A DNA stretch of 64,000 nt from Ketobacter sp964016105. GTDB taxonomy: Bacteria > Pseudomonadota > Gammaproteobacteria > Pseudomonadales > Ketobacteraceae. The notes under the pieces are model-generated. The model worked only from the letters and a program-made list of their open reading frames with translations, ran no database searches and was not told the DNA's origin. Shown piece by piece: positions 9,233 to 16,904 of this stretch. The position numbers and the translations under genes are program-made. Position 1 is the stretch's first letter. Every line of letters starts with the position of its first letter. The DNA lies in contig CAXHEX010000001.1 of NCBI GenBank assembly GCA_964016105.1, forward strand, positions 496,001 through 560,000, read 5' to 3'.

Positions 9233-9868
9233 TTAACGGGGATCGACGCCCATGCCGCGAAACAAAAAATCCACTAGCTCCTGGGATCGATTGCTGATGC
9301 TGTGGTCCTGTGGATCAAAACCCTGATATAAAAAACCCGGCTTTAATATCATACTGACACTGCCCAGCATCATAGTGTGTAGCGTGGTGTTGCTCATGGG
9401 GGCGATGTGTTTTTCTTCTACGCATTGCTCCAGAGCGTGATCCATTGCTGTTAGAAATGGTCGCAGGTATTTTTCCCGCACATATTGGCTTCTTTCGTTT
9501 TCCTGCTCCAGTTCGGAGAAAATCAGTTGGAACATGGCTGGTTTGTTGGAGGCCACTTCTATCATGTTTTTTATGTAGCTTTTCAGTAAATCCAAAGGCA
9601 GTTGGGTTTGCTGGTTGTTTCTCAACTGCTGTATAAGCTGCTGGAATTCTTGTTCCAGATGGGTGTCCACCACTTCAAACCAGAGTTGCTTTTTGGATTT
9701 GAAATGATGAATAAACAACGAGTCACTCACGCCAATGGATTTTGCCAGTTTGCGGATGGAGACCCCGTCAAAACCGTGACTACAAAAAGCATTAAACGCC
9801 AGATTCAGCAACTGCTCGCGAGAGGGGGTGTCGCTGGTGGCCGCCGGTCTGCCTGGGGTCCGGGCCAT
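9233..9868 (-). CDS. TetR-family transcriptional regulator
   Basis: A 211-residue regulator with an N-terminal helix-turn-helix (QLLNLAFNAFCSHGFDGVSIRKLAKSIG..., recognition helix near VSDSLFIHHFKSKKQLW) and a divergent helical ligand-binding domain. Its AAGGAG ribosome-binding site lies just after the stop of the upstream 126-aa gene (15-base gap), so it is the last gene of a four-gene operon. An 18-base palindrome overlapping the operon promoter near 12,375 is the obvious candidate operator, suggesting autoregulation (inference). Confidence 0.92.
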   Translation of the reverse strand: MARTPGRPAATSDTPSREQLLNLAFNAFCSHGFDGVSIRKLAKSIGVSDSLFIHHFKSKKQLWFEVVDTHLEQEFQQLIQQLRNNQQTQLPLDLLKSYIKNMIEVASNKPAMFQLIFSELEQENERSQYVREKYLRPFLTAMDHALEQCVEEKHIAPMSNTTLHTMMLGSVSMILKPGFLYQGFDPQDHSISNRSQELVDFLFRGMGVDPR

Positions 9869-9883
9869 AATGGCTCCTTAAAA

Positions 9884-10264
9884 TTAGAAATAGGTTGGGT
9901 TATCGATTTTTAGCTTTTCAGTGCTAATGGCTTTCAACGTATCAACCAGATCCGTTGTCGTAGGTATTTTGTCTTCGTCAATGGCATCACACAATGCGAG
10001 ATTGAGTTCATGGTTTTGGTTCTGACCCTGGTCCAGATCCCCATAGGCATCTAGATCGGATAACAGGGTTGAAAGCAATTGTGTTTCCCGATTTTCGAAT
10101 TTCGAGCCCAGTTGGATTTCTCTTTGAATTATGCCTAATACATTAGCACTCACCCGGCGGAAAAATTGATCCGCCTTTTGATTGCCCAGTTCCGTAACAG
10201 GTATTCGCAAATATTCTACTACCGCCTGCAGCAAGTCTGTTTGGGTAGGACGATTTAGAGGCAT
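9884..10264 (-). CDS. Small DUF6285-like partner of the APH-type kinase
   Basis: A soluble 126-residue helical protein with the pattern RPTQTDLLQAVVEYL at the start and QFFRRVSANVLGIIQREI in the middle. Small proteins of this type regularly sit directly downstream of phosphotransferase genes, as here (start overlaps the kinase end by 10 bases). The arrangement resembles lvaA-lvaB of Pseudomonas putida, where the small protein is needed for the kinase to act on 4-hydroxyacyl-CoA. The family name is from recall and was not checked. Confidence 0.7.
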   Translation of the reverse strand: MPLNRPTQTDLLQAVVEYLRIPVTELGNQKADQFFRRVSANVLGIIQREIQLGSKFENRETQLLSTLLSDLDAYGDLDQGQNQNHELNLALCDAIDEDKIPTTTDLVDTLKAISTEKLKIDNPTYF

Positions 10265-11262
10265 GATTGCTCCTTTAAAATGGCGTCTAATAAATGGATC
10301 ATATCAAACTCTGTTTCCGCTACCCGTCGACCTATGGCAGCTCGTTCCACATTGCGCACTTTACCGTTAACAAAGGTGGAAGCCTGGTATTGACAAATCA
10401 CACCCCATTTTAACGTGCCAAACAGTTCCCAATATCGAACCTGTTGCGGGTTAACTTTGTGGCCACTGTATTGCTCGTAGCTTTGATACAGCTGCTGGCG
10501 TTGGCCAAATCCCCCCACGGGGTTTTCCGGATGATTAAAACGCCAGGCGCGAACACAAAGCCAGCCTAAGTCTTCCATAGGGTCACCCAAGTGAGTGAGT
10601 TCCCAATCCAGTACACCATTTAAGCCAGTTTCGTTCACCAGGAAATTTCCTAAACGGAAATCCCCATGGACCAGTCGCGGTTGAGGGTTGCTGGGAATAT
10701 TGTCTTTTAGCCAGCGAAATACCAAACGGAATACGGGCAAGGGTTCGTTAAATTCTTTATGAATTTTATAAAGACTGTGCAGCTGAGTGGCTGCATCCTG
10801 CACAGGTAAGAAGTTTAATTGCTCAGTCGTTATATGGTGGATAGTTGCTAAGGCTTGCGCGCATTGCTGGGTAAGCGTTTGTCGTGCAGTTTCAAACGCC
10901 GGCTGTCGCAAAATTCTAGGCGCCAGTGATTCCCCTTCCAATTTTTCCATTAGGTAGCCATTGCCCAGGGTGGGGTGCTGATCAAAAATATGCAACACCT
11001 TGGCAACCGGTGCGCCGGCATTGGCGGCGATGGCCTGGGTTTTTGCTTCAATGGTTTTACCCACGCTGGTACCAAACTGCTCATCGCCATCTTCCAACCG
11101 CAGAATAAATTCCTGGTTAGCTCTTTGTGCTTCAACCTCCACCAGCCAGGTGGCGGCTGAGGCTCCTGCCGTGAGGCGCGCCAGTTTTTTAATGCGGTAA
11201 TCGGAACTCAGTTTTTGACGGATTACGGTCTCGAGGTCATCGTGAAAAAGTTCTGCATTCAT
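10255..11262 (-). CDS. Phosphotransferase family (APH) kinase, ACAD10/LvaA-like
   Basis: Aminoglycoside-phosphotransferase-fold kinase of 335 residues. An ATP-binding N-lobe (LTAGASAATWLVEV, FILRLE) precedes the catalytic loop LVHGDFRLGNFL and the metal-binding segment LDWELTHLGDPMEDLGW. These are the marks of the ACAD10/11-associated kinase group, not of antibiotic resistance enzymes. Its start overlaps the stop of the upstream gene by one base (TGATG), and its end overlaps the next gene by 10 bases, so three products are translationally coupled. A role in phosphorylating a hydroxyacyl-CoA is an inference from the family. Confidence 0.85.
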   Translation of the reverse strand: MNAELFHDDLETVIRQKLSSDYRIKKLARLTAGASAATWLVEVEAQRANQEFILRLEDGDEQFGTSVGKTIEAKTQAIAANAGAPVAKVLHIFDQHPTLGNGYLMEKLEGESLAPRILRQPAFETARQTLTQQCAQALATIHHITTEQLNFLPVQDAATQLHSLYKIHKEFNEPLPVFRLVFRWLKDNIPSNPQPRLVHGDFRLGNFLVNETGLNGVLDWELTHLGDPMEDLGWLCVRAWRFNHPENPVGGFGQRQQLYQSYEQYSGHKVNPQQVRYWELFGTLKWGVICQYQASTFVNGKVRNVERAAIGRRVAETEFDMIHLLDAILKEQSCL

Positions 11263-12308
11263 CAGCAGTGCTTTCCAACCGGTATACCGTTAATCATTTG
11301 ATCCAGGTATTCCGACATGCCATAACCCACTTCACCATCACACTCAAAACGAGTCATGGCTTCGGTTATTCGGGTATTTCGCCATTCTCCCTGATCTGTT
11401 TGACGACGGTTGCGCAGGGGAATAAGCGAAAGGGATTCCCCCCTCACTTGATAGTGTCGACCACTGACGGTGGTGAGGTCGGCTGTTTGCTGTTGTGCCT
11501 GATGCTTTTGATCCAAGCTGGAACTGAGCTCTGCTGATTCGATGAGATCGTATTCTGCGGGTTCCCCGTGGCGGGTGTCGTACACCATGCCCCACATATG
11601 CTGACGGCCACTGGCCATTTGCACAATGGAAATATTCATGGCGAACTGAGGGTTGAATACCATGGGAAGCCAACGATACCAATACAGGTTTTGCCAGTAG
11701 CGAGGCCCCCATGAATGATCGCGCATACCAAAACCATTCAACGGAAAGGTTTTATCGCCAATGGATACCTGACCCTGGCCACTCATATGTTGTTCATAGT
11801 GCGCCCGGGCAAAGGCTTCGTCTGGGGCTTCTTCGATGGGATTGCCTTCGCTGTCTACGGCTTCTCCTCCGTAAACTGGGGTCATGGCGGTAAAGATGAT
11901 TTCGGCGCTGGCGTCCACAATGGGGTTATTGTTGAAGGCCTGTTTGGGGTTTTCCATGTCTTGAGGATTGCTGAGCAGGCAGGCTTTCCCCTGGTAGGTC
12001 AGTTTTAAGGTTTTAAACGGCTCCACCACCTGGAACTCCATGCCCCCGGCGTTGAGGGCATTGTTGTTGCTGATGCTGGCGCGCTGAAACATAAACGCCA
12101 CCTGGCCATTGGGTAGATAAAAGCAAAACGACATTTCCGCATGGCCTTCGTTGGGTCTATTGCCCACCCGAAACCAGCCCCCCAATTTTTGCTGGTGATC
12201 AAACAGGTTGATGTACATGCTTTCGTTGAAGTTCTCCGCCGCTTCGATGGGGTGCATGTAGTCGTCTTCAGGTCGGAGCCGGATGTGGGCATTTTTACCA
12301 AGATCCAT
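11262..12308 (-). CDS. DUF7064/DUF7065-like protein of the kinase operon
   Basis: A 348-residue protein, probably cytosolic, of a family often seen beside APH-type kinases. The signature is FPLNGFGMRDHSWGPRYW near the middle, followed by a beta-rich C-terminal half. The fold resembles carotenoid 1,2-hydratase/AttH-like barrels (weak inference). I chose the ATG at 12,308 (MDLGKNAH), which is preceded by AAGAGGC. Upstream in-frame sequence runs into the promoter. It is the first gene of the four-gene operon. No enzymatic function can be assigned. Confidence 0.72.
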   Translation of the reverse strand: MDLGKNAHIRLRPEDDYMHPIEAAENFNESMYINLFDHQQKLGGWFRVGNRPNEGHAEMSFCFYLPNGQVAFMFQRASISNNNALNAGGMEFQVVEPFKTLKLTYQGKACLLSNPQDMENPKQAFNNNPIVDASAEIIFTAMTPVYGGEAVDSEGNPIEEAPDEAFARAHYEQHMSGQGQVSIGDKTFPLNGFGMRDHSWGPRYWQNLYWYRWLPMVFNPQFAMNISIVQMASGRQHMWGMVYDTRHGEPAEYDLIESAELSSSLDQKHQAQQQTADLTTVSGRHYQVRGESLSLIPLRNRRQTDQGEWRNTRITEAMTRFECDGEVGYGMSEYLDQMINGIPVGKHC

Positions 12309-12353
12309 AGGGTTGCCTCTTGTTTTTATTGTTGCGTAACCGAGAAAGGTATC

Positions 12354-12382
12354 AGAATACAATATATTGAGCGGGTGCTCAA
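12354..12382 (-). promoter_or_regulatory. Sigma-70-type promoter of the kinase-tetR operon
   Basis: Read on the minus strand, TTGAGC (12,382-12,377) and TATTCT (12,359-12,354) are spaced by 17 bases, a good -35/-10 pair, placing transcription start near 12,347, about 40 bases before the first gene. Confidence 0.55.
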
Positions 12383-12383
12383 T
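12366..12383. promoter_or_regulatory. Palindromic operator candidate for the TetR regulator
   Basis: Arms ATTGAGC and GCTCAAT pair perfectly around a 4-base centre (GGGT). The palindrome covers the -35 element and the spacer of the promoter described above, the usual place for a TetR-family repressor to block RNA polymerase. The operon's own last gene encodes a TetR regulator. Confidence 0.55.
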
Positions 12384-12425
12384 TAGGAGGGTGCAATTGG
12401 TCAGCGGGTGCCGGTTGCGGTTTGT

Positions 12426-12875
12426 TTACTTGCAGAGTGGGTGAGAAATAGTCAACAGTACCTTGACGCTCTGGTCGATATACTTTGAATCCACATAACC
12501 AACGGCTAGCTTGTTAGTGGCCACGGTTTTGAGCATGTCCCCGTGGGATGTCAGTTCTTTCGGAAGCTTGCCGCGACCGCTAAACAGGTAGTAGGCACGG
12601 TATCGTTTCAACTTGGTGCCGCCCATTTCCACCACCGTGCTGTAGAACGCATCGAAGCAGGGATCATTGGCCGGCAGATCCAGAGTTAGGACTTGGTCCC
12701 CTGTATTTGGGTACAGGGGCATACGACCGAGGAATATACGTCGCACTTGATGTTGCGTTAGCGTGTCCATAGGGTTGTCGGGATGCACAATTACCGCCAG
12801 TTCCGCTTTTACGGATGGGGTTAAATACACCAGAAATGCCAACACAGCGAGCTGTTTAAAGATCCTCCTGGCCAT
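12426..12875 (-). CDS. Small periplasmic phosphate-binding-like protein
   Basis: A 149-residue secreted protein (signal peptide ending near SVKAELAVI) of the short PstS-like/PBP-like group: AVIVHPDNPMDTLT, VRRIFLGR, and the C-terminal VGYVDSKYIDQSVKVL. It has only one lobe's worth of sequence compared with full PstS. The ATG overlaps the stop of the porin gene (TGATG), so the two are coupled. Members of this group are often found with a porin and a sensor kinase, as here. The ligand is unknown. Confidence 0.75.
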   Translation of the reverse strand: MARRIFKQLAVLAFLVYLTPSVKAELAVIVHPDNPMDTLTQHQVRRIFLGRMPLYPNTGDQVLTLDLPANDPCFDAFYSTVVEMGGTKLKRYRAYYLFSGRGKLPKELTSHGDMLKTVATNKLAVGYVDSKYIDQSVKVLLTISHPLCK

Positions 12876-14113
12876 CAAAACACCACGTCTATTATAAAGG
12901 TCACAAGGCGGATGTGACCCGGTGCTTCGTTGTTTGTGCGGGTGAATTGGCCGCTGTTTCCTGCGGTAAAGTCAAATCGTTGCCATTCCGCTTTTAATGC
13001 CACATTGCTGAAGGCGTCATAGCGCACACCCAGGGTCCAGGTTCGCTGGCCGAAATTGGAGCGTATAATATGGTCTCTGGTTAACACTCGAAGCTGATCG
13101 AACGCTTCCAGGCCGGGGATGCCAACAGGCGTTTGCTCTAGACTGTTTTCAATTACATTGAGTGCATTGGGATTGAAATCGTTGAGAAAGTAGCCCCGCA
13201 CCACATAGGGGGTGAAGCTACCTAAATTGGTATGGGCAGAAAGATAACCGCCATGGGCGTCGTTGGTGTATCCGTTATCGGTGTTTCTGATATCAAAAAT
13301 TTCGGAATTAAGGGATAGCCTGTTCCCGTTCCAGGTCAGCCCCAAGGCCTGATAAACATACCAGTTTTGTTTAGCGAAGGTGCCGTCTTTGACCGCCTGA
13401 AACTCGGGGGCAAAGGTAATAATCTGGTCCAGGGCTGTGGTAAAGGCTTCGCCATAATCACGATAGACATTGATGCGATCGTACATGAGGCTGTAATGCA
13501 GGCCGTAGTTTCCCTTCTGTAATCGAAGATCGGTACCGATCATGGGCTCTATTTCAATTTCTCCGGTGGGTCGGGTTTTGTTAATGTGACCACCAAACAA
13601 TCGAATATCCAGTTCCGTGTCGTTGAAGGTGGTGAGGTACTGTATGTCCGCGCCATCGAAATGGCTGAAGGGAGACATGATGGTGGCATAGACATCGATG
13701 GGGGGGCGTGCCCATATATAGGTATAACCCACATCTATGGTTTCCGAATACATGTAATGGGGAGTGCGCATGCGACCCAGCCTTACGCGCCACTGGGAGT
13801 CCAATTGATAGGCCAGAAAAAGCCATTCCAATTGCGGTTCAAACGAATCAGGATCGTATTCGTCGTACCCACGGCTAACCACTTGAGCCGTGAGGGAAAG
13901 ACGGTCCATTAAATTGCCTGTGAGCTGCAGGCCCAAAACAGTATCTCCCTCATAACGCCACTTCTTGTTGTCGTAGTCGAGGAAGGTTAAATTGTCGTCA
14001 CTCAAACGGGCCATGCTCAAAGAGCCGAACCCTGAAAACTGCCAGTTGTCGCCGGCGAATGCGCTCAGGGGGAGCCACAACAGAGCAAATAGGAAAAGTC
14101 GTAACCTATACAT
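12875..14113 (-). CDS. Outer-membrane porin-like beta-barrel protein
   Basis: A 412-residue secreted protein with a clean signal peptide (cleavage after SAFA). It has many alternating beta-strand segments, for example LSLTAQVVSRG, WRVRLGRMRTPHY and TWTLGVRYDAF, and ends in Phe as outer-membrane barrels do. The RVRLGRMRTP segment is typical of phosphate-selective or general porin-like families. It forms a two-gene operon with the small binding-like protein and diverges from a hybrid histidine kinase across 118 bases. The substrate cannot be deduced. Confidence 0.8.
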   Translation of the reverse strand: MYRLRLFLFALLWLPLSAFAGDNWQFSGFGSLSMARLSDDNLTFLDYDNKKWRYEGDTVLGLQLTGNLMDRLSLTAQVVSRGYDEYDPDSFEPQLEWLFLAYQLDSQWRVRLGRMRTPHYMYSETIDVGYTYIWARPPIDVYATIMSPFSHFDGADIQYLTTFNDTELDIRLFGGHINKTRPTGEIEIEPMIGTDLRLQKGNYGLHYSLMYDRINVYRDYGEAFTTALDQIITFAPEFQAVKDGTFAKQNWYVYQALGLTWNGNRLSLNSEIFDIRNTDNGYTNDAHGGYLSAHTNLGSFTPYVVRGYFLNDFNPNALNVIENSLEQTPVGIPGLEAFDQLRVLTRDHIIRSNFGQRTWTLGVRYDAFSNVALKAEWQRFDFTAGNSGQFTRTNNEAPGHIRLVTFIIDVVF

Positions 14114-14231
14114 TGTCTTGCCTATCGTGTATTAACACTTAGCGTGGCAGTGGCTAAACTGTCCACCGGTTTGCAGTATAAAGTGCTGTGTAATATTTAA
14201 ACAGTAACGAAGTGTTAGCGTTAGTTTTTTC

Positions 14232-16010
14232 ATGAATAGAAATGCCAAAATTAGACTGCAAATCATGCTGATCGCCTTGATTGGGGGCGGCGTGTTTCTA
14301 GTCTATTTGCTTCTCAATGTGTTGCTTTCCTTCGTCAATGCCAATCGTCTGGATGATCTGCAGAATCATCAGTACCCCATAATCGAAGAGATCCAATCTT
14401 TGAAGCAGGATCTAACGTCACTGAGAGAAGGCTATGCCGCTGCTATTGGGTTGGAAGATCCCATACTTCTGGAAGACAGTATTCAGCTAGGGGAAAGTTT
14501 GGCGTTACGCTTGTCCCACTTGCAGCTTAAAGAAGAGCAATTAAATCTGGAAGCATCCGACACGGTGGAGGCGGTGAACCGCTATCTGAGTACCAGTCAT
14601 CAGTTGGCTAAAGACCTTTATGAAAATGCGGCTTTATTGCCCGCTTATCAGGTGGTGATGGAACGTTCGCTGGAGGAGTTCGGCAGTGCCATGGAAAGTC
14701 TGGACTCATTACTTTTAAAGCGGCAAGGGTTGTATCAGGATTCGCTTTTGGAAACCAAGCGGGCCGTGGACAAGGCGAATTTATGGGGTGCTCTGTTAGG
14801 GGGGCTGGTGATTGGCTTTTTGGTGGTGCTTGCCTGGCTGGTTTCCCGGCGGGTATTGCGGGATGTGAATGAAAGTGATCGTTTGAAAGACGAGTTTCTG
14901 GCCACCATAAGCCATGAGCTGCGTACCCCCATGAATGGTATCGTGGGTGCCCATAGCCTGTTAAGGGAGACCGGGCTGGATGAGAATCAGCAGTATTGGT
15001 TGGAGGTGGCCAACCGATCTTCCAACAACATGGTTATGACCATTGATGATTTACTGCAATTCAGTGAATTTTCTGCGGGTAAAGCCAAGCTGGTGTTGAA
15101 TGAATTTCAGTTACGCACGAAATTGGACCTGTTATTGAATGATATCCGCCCTGATTTTGAAGCCAAGCAACTGCAACTGAATTATCACTGTGATGGTATT
15201 GTTGATCGTTGGTTGAGTTCCAGTGAAGGGCGGATTCTTTATGTGGTCCGGCATTTACTAAGTAACGCACTGAAGTTTACGGAACGGGGGGAGGTGACTT
15301 TCACCATTGAAGAAGCCAACTGTCCGGAATTGGGAGGTGAAGGCCAAATACGGATCTTGGTACAAGACAATGGACCTGGCATTCCTCAGCATCATATGCA
15401 TAGGTTGGCACAGCCTTTTAGTCAATTAGACGGCACTTTTTCCCGCCGTCATCAGGGCATGGGGATTGGGTTGGCCACCTGCTTTGCCATTGCAAAGTTA
15501 TTGGGCGGTAAACTCACTCTTAGTACTTTACCTCAGGGGCTTCAGGCAGAGTTCCTGCTGCCGGTGGAGTTTGTGGATCAGGTTATCTCCAATGCTTCAC
15601 CCTCAATGCCGGGTCCGGCGGATTTCAATAAGACAGTTCTGCTGGTGGAAGACAGCATGGTGAATACCCTGGTGTTGGAGGGGCAGCTTCAGCGCATGGG
15701 ATTAACTGTGCTTGTCGCTGAAAATGGTCGTCAAGCGTTGGATATGGTGCAGCACCACAGGGTGGACCTGGTGCTTATGGATTGCCAGATGCCGGTGATG
15801 GACGGATTTGAAGCCACCCAGGCTATTCGTGGGCTGGAGCCCCCCCTATCCCGTGTTCCCATAGTGGCTTTGACCGCCAACGCCACCGCCGAAGATCAGC
15901 AACATTGCATGACTGCGGGGATGAATGGTTTCCTGCGAAAGCCCGTGGAATTAAAATTACTGCGGGAAGAAATCCAGCGGCAACTGTTATTGCCTTGGGG
16001 AGCGTCATAA
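14232..16010 (+). CDS. Hybrid sensor histidine kinase/response regulator
   Basis: Inner-membrane kinase of 592 residues. It has one membrane helix near 11-33, a helical periplasmic domain of about 145 residues, a second helix near 184-204, a HisKA domain with His228 (ISHELRTPMNG), a HATPase domain (NALKFTERGE, DNGPGI, GMGIGLA) and a C-terminal receiver with phospho-acceptor Asp517 (LMDCQMPVMDG). No separate DNA-binding regulator or Hpt protein is adjacent, so its output partner lies elsewhere. It is divergent from the porin/binding-protein pair, which may supply or report its signal (inference). Confidence 0.92.
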   Translation: MNRNAKIRLQIMLIALIGGGVFLVYLLLNVLLSFVNANRLDDLQNHQYPIIEEIQSLKQDLTSLREGYAAAIGLEDPILLEDSIQLGESLALRLSHLQLKEEQLNLEASDTVEAVNRYLSTSHQLAKDLYENAALLPAYQVVMERSLEEFGSAMESLDSLLLKRQGLYQDSLLETKRAVDKANLWGALLGGLVIGFLVVLAWLVSRRVLRDVNESDRLKDEFLATISHELRTPMNGIVGAHSLLRETGLDENQQYWLEVANRSSNNMVMTIDDLLQFSEFSAGKAKLVLNEFQLRTKLDLLLNDIRPDFEAKQLQLNYHCDGIVDRWLSSSEGRILYVVRHLLSNALKFTERGEVTFTIEEANCPELGGEGQIRILVQDNGPGIPQHHMHRLAQPFSQLDGTFSRRHQGMGIGLATCFAIAKLLGGKLTLSTLPQGLQAEFLLPVEFVDQVISNASPSMPGPADFNKTVLLVEDSMVNTLVLEGQLQRMGLTVLVAENGRQALDMVQHHRVDLVLMDCQMPVMDGFEATQAIRGLEPPLSRVPIVALTANATAEDQQHCMTAGMNGFLRKPVELKLLREEIQRQLLLPWGAS

Positions 16011-16091
16011 CTGCAGGTGTTCTGCGTCAAGACAAGCCTCATTTGAACCAGTACAATTGAACCATTTTTAGCAAGCGAGAAGATAAATCCC

Positions 16092-16811
16092 ATGGGCAGA
16101 GCCTACCAAAACCGTAAAGTATCCATGGCCAAAACGGCCGCCGCCAAGACCAAAGTGTATTCAAAGTATGGCCGTGAGATTTATGTGGCGGCCAAAAACG
16201 GAGGCACTGACCCCACTGCGAATCTGGCGTTGCGCAGCTTAATTGATAAGGCCAAGAAAGATCAGGTTCCCAGTCACGTTATAGAAAAAGCCATTGATAA
16301 GGCATCAGGAGGTGCTGGCGAAGATTTCCTGCCCGCGCTTTACGAAGGGATTGGGCCCGGTGGCTGTATGGTGCTGATTAGCGCCCTAACGGATAATGGC
16401 AATCGAACGTTCGGTGAGATTCGTGGAGTATTCACCAAGTGTAAGGCCAAAATAGGTAGCCAGGGTTCCGTGTCCCACATGTTTGATCACCGCGCTATGT
16501 TTGTGTTCGCCGGGGATGACGAGGAAGCCCCCCTGGAAGCGCTGTTGATGGCCGATGTGGATGTAAGTGATATCGAAGCAGAAGAGGGCATGATTACGGT
16601 ACTTGTGCCACCCACTGAGTATTTCAAGGCCAAAGTAGCTTTGCAGGAAATGAATCCCGATATTGAGTTTGAAATGGAAGAAACCACCTATCTACCCCAA
16701 ACGGAACATCCCATTGAGGGTGAAGCGGTGGAGCAATTTGAGCGCTTTGCCAATTTAATGAATGAACTGGAAGACGTGCAGGAAATCTACCACAACGGTC
16801 GCTTTGAGTAG
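16092..16811 (+). CDS. YebC/PmpR family protein, YeeN type
   Basis: A 239-residue protein of the TACO1/YebC family, whose members act in translation or as transcription regulators. The N-terminus MGRAYQNRK and the segments KTKVYSKYGREIYVAAKNGG and IEKAIDKASGG match the YeeN clade rather than the YebC clade (which begins AGHSKWANI). No resolvase gene (ruvC) follows, as would be usual for yebC. It stands alone between a kinase and a diguanylate cyclase gene. A hairpin (ACGGTCGC/GCGACCGT, 16,796-16,819) spans its stop codon without a T-tract. Confidence 0.9.
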   Translation: MGRAYQNRKVSMAKTAAAKTKVYSKYGREIYVAAKNGGTDPTANLALRSLIDKAKKDQVPSHVIEKAIDKASGGAGEDFLPALYEGIGPGGCMVLISALTDNGNRTFGEIRGVFTKCKAKIGSQGSVSHMFDHRAMFVFAGDDEEAPLEALLMADVDVSDIEAEEGMITVLVPPTEYFKAKVALQEMNPDIEFEMEETTYLPQTEHPIEGEAVEQFERFANLMNELEDVQEIYHNGRFE

Positions 16812-16904
16812 CGACCGTCAGGTCGCCACTAACCCCTTCAATAAATTGACGCAAGGTCACGCTAAACTAACCTTAATGTAATCATTTAAACTTTATGGCT
16901 ACAT

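Noticed and set aside
10255..11262. Aminoglycoside resistance gene
   Set aside because: The APH fold and HGDxxxxN motif are shared with many metabolic kinases; the ACAD10/LvaA-type features and operon partners argue against antibiotic resistance.
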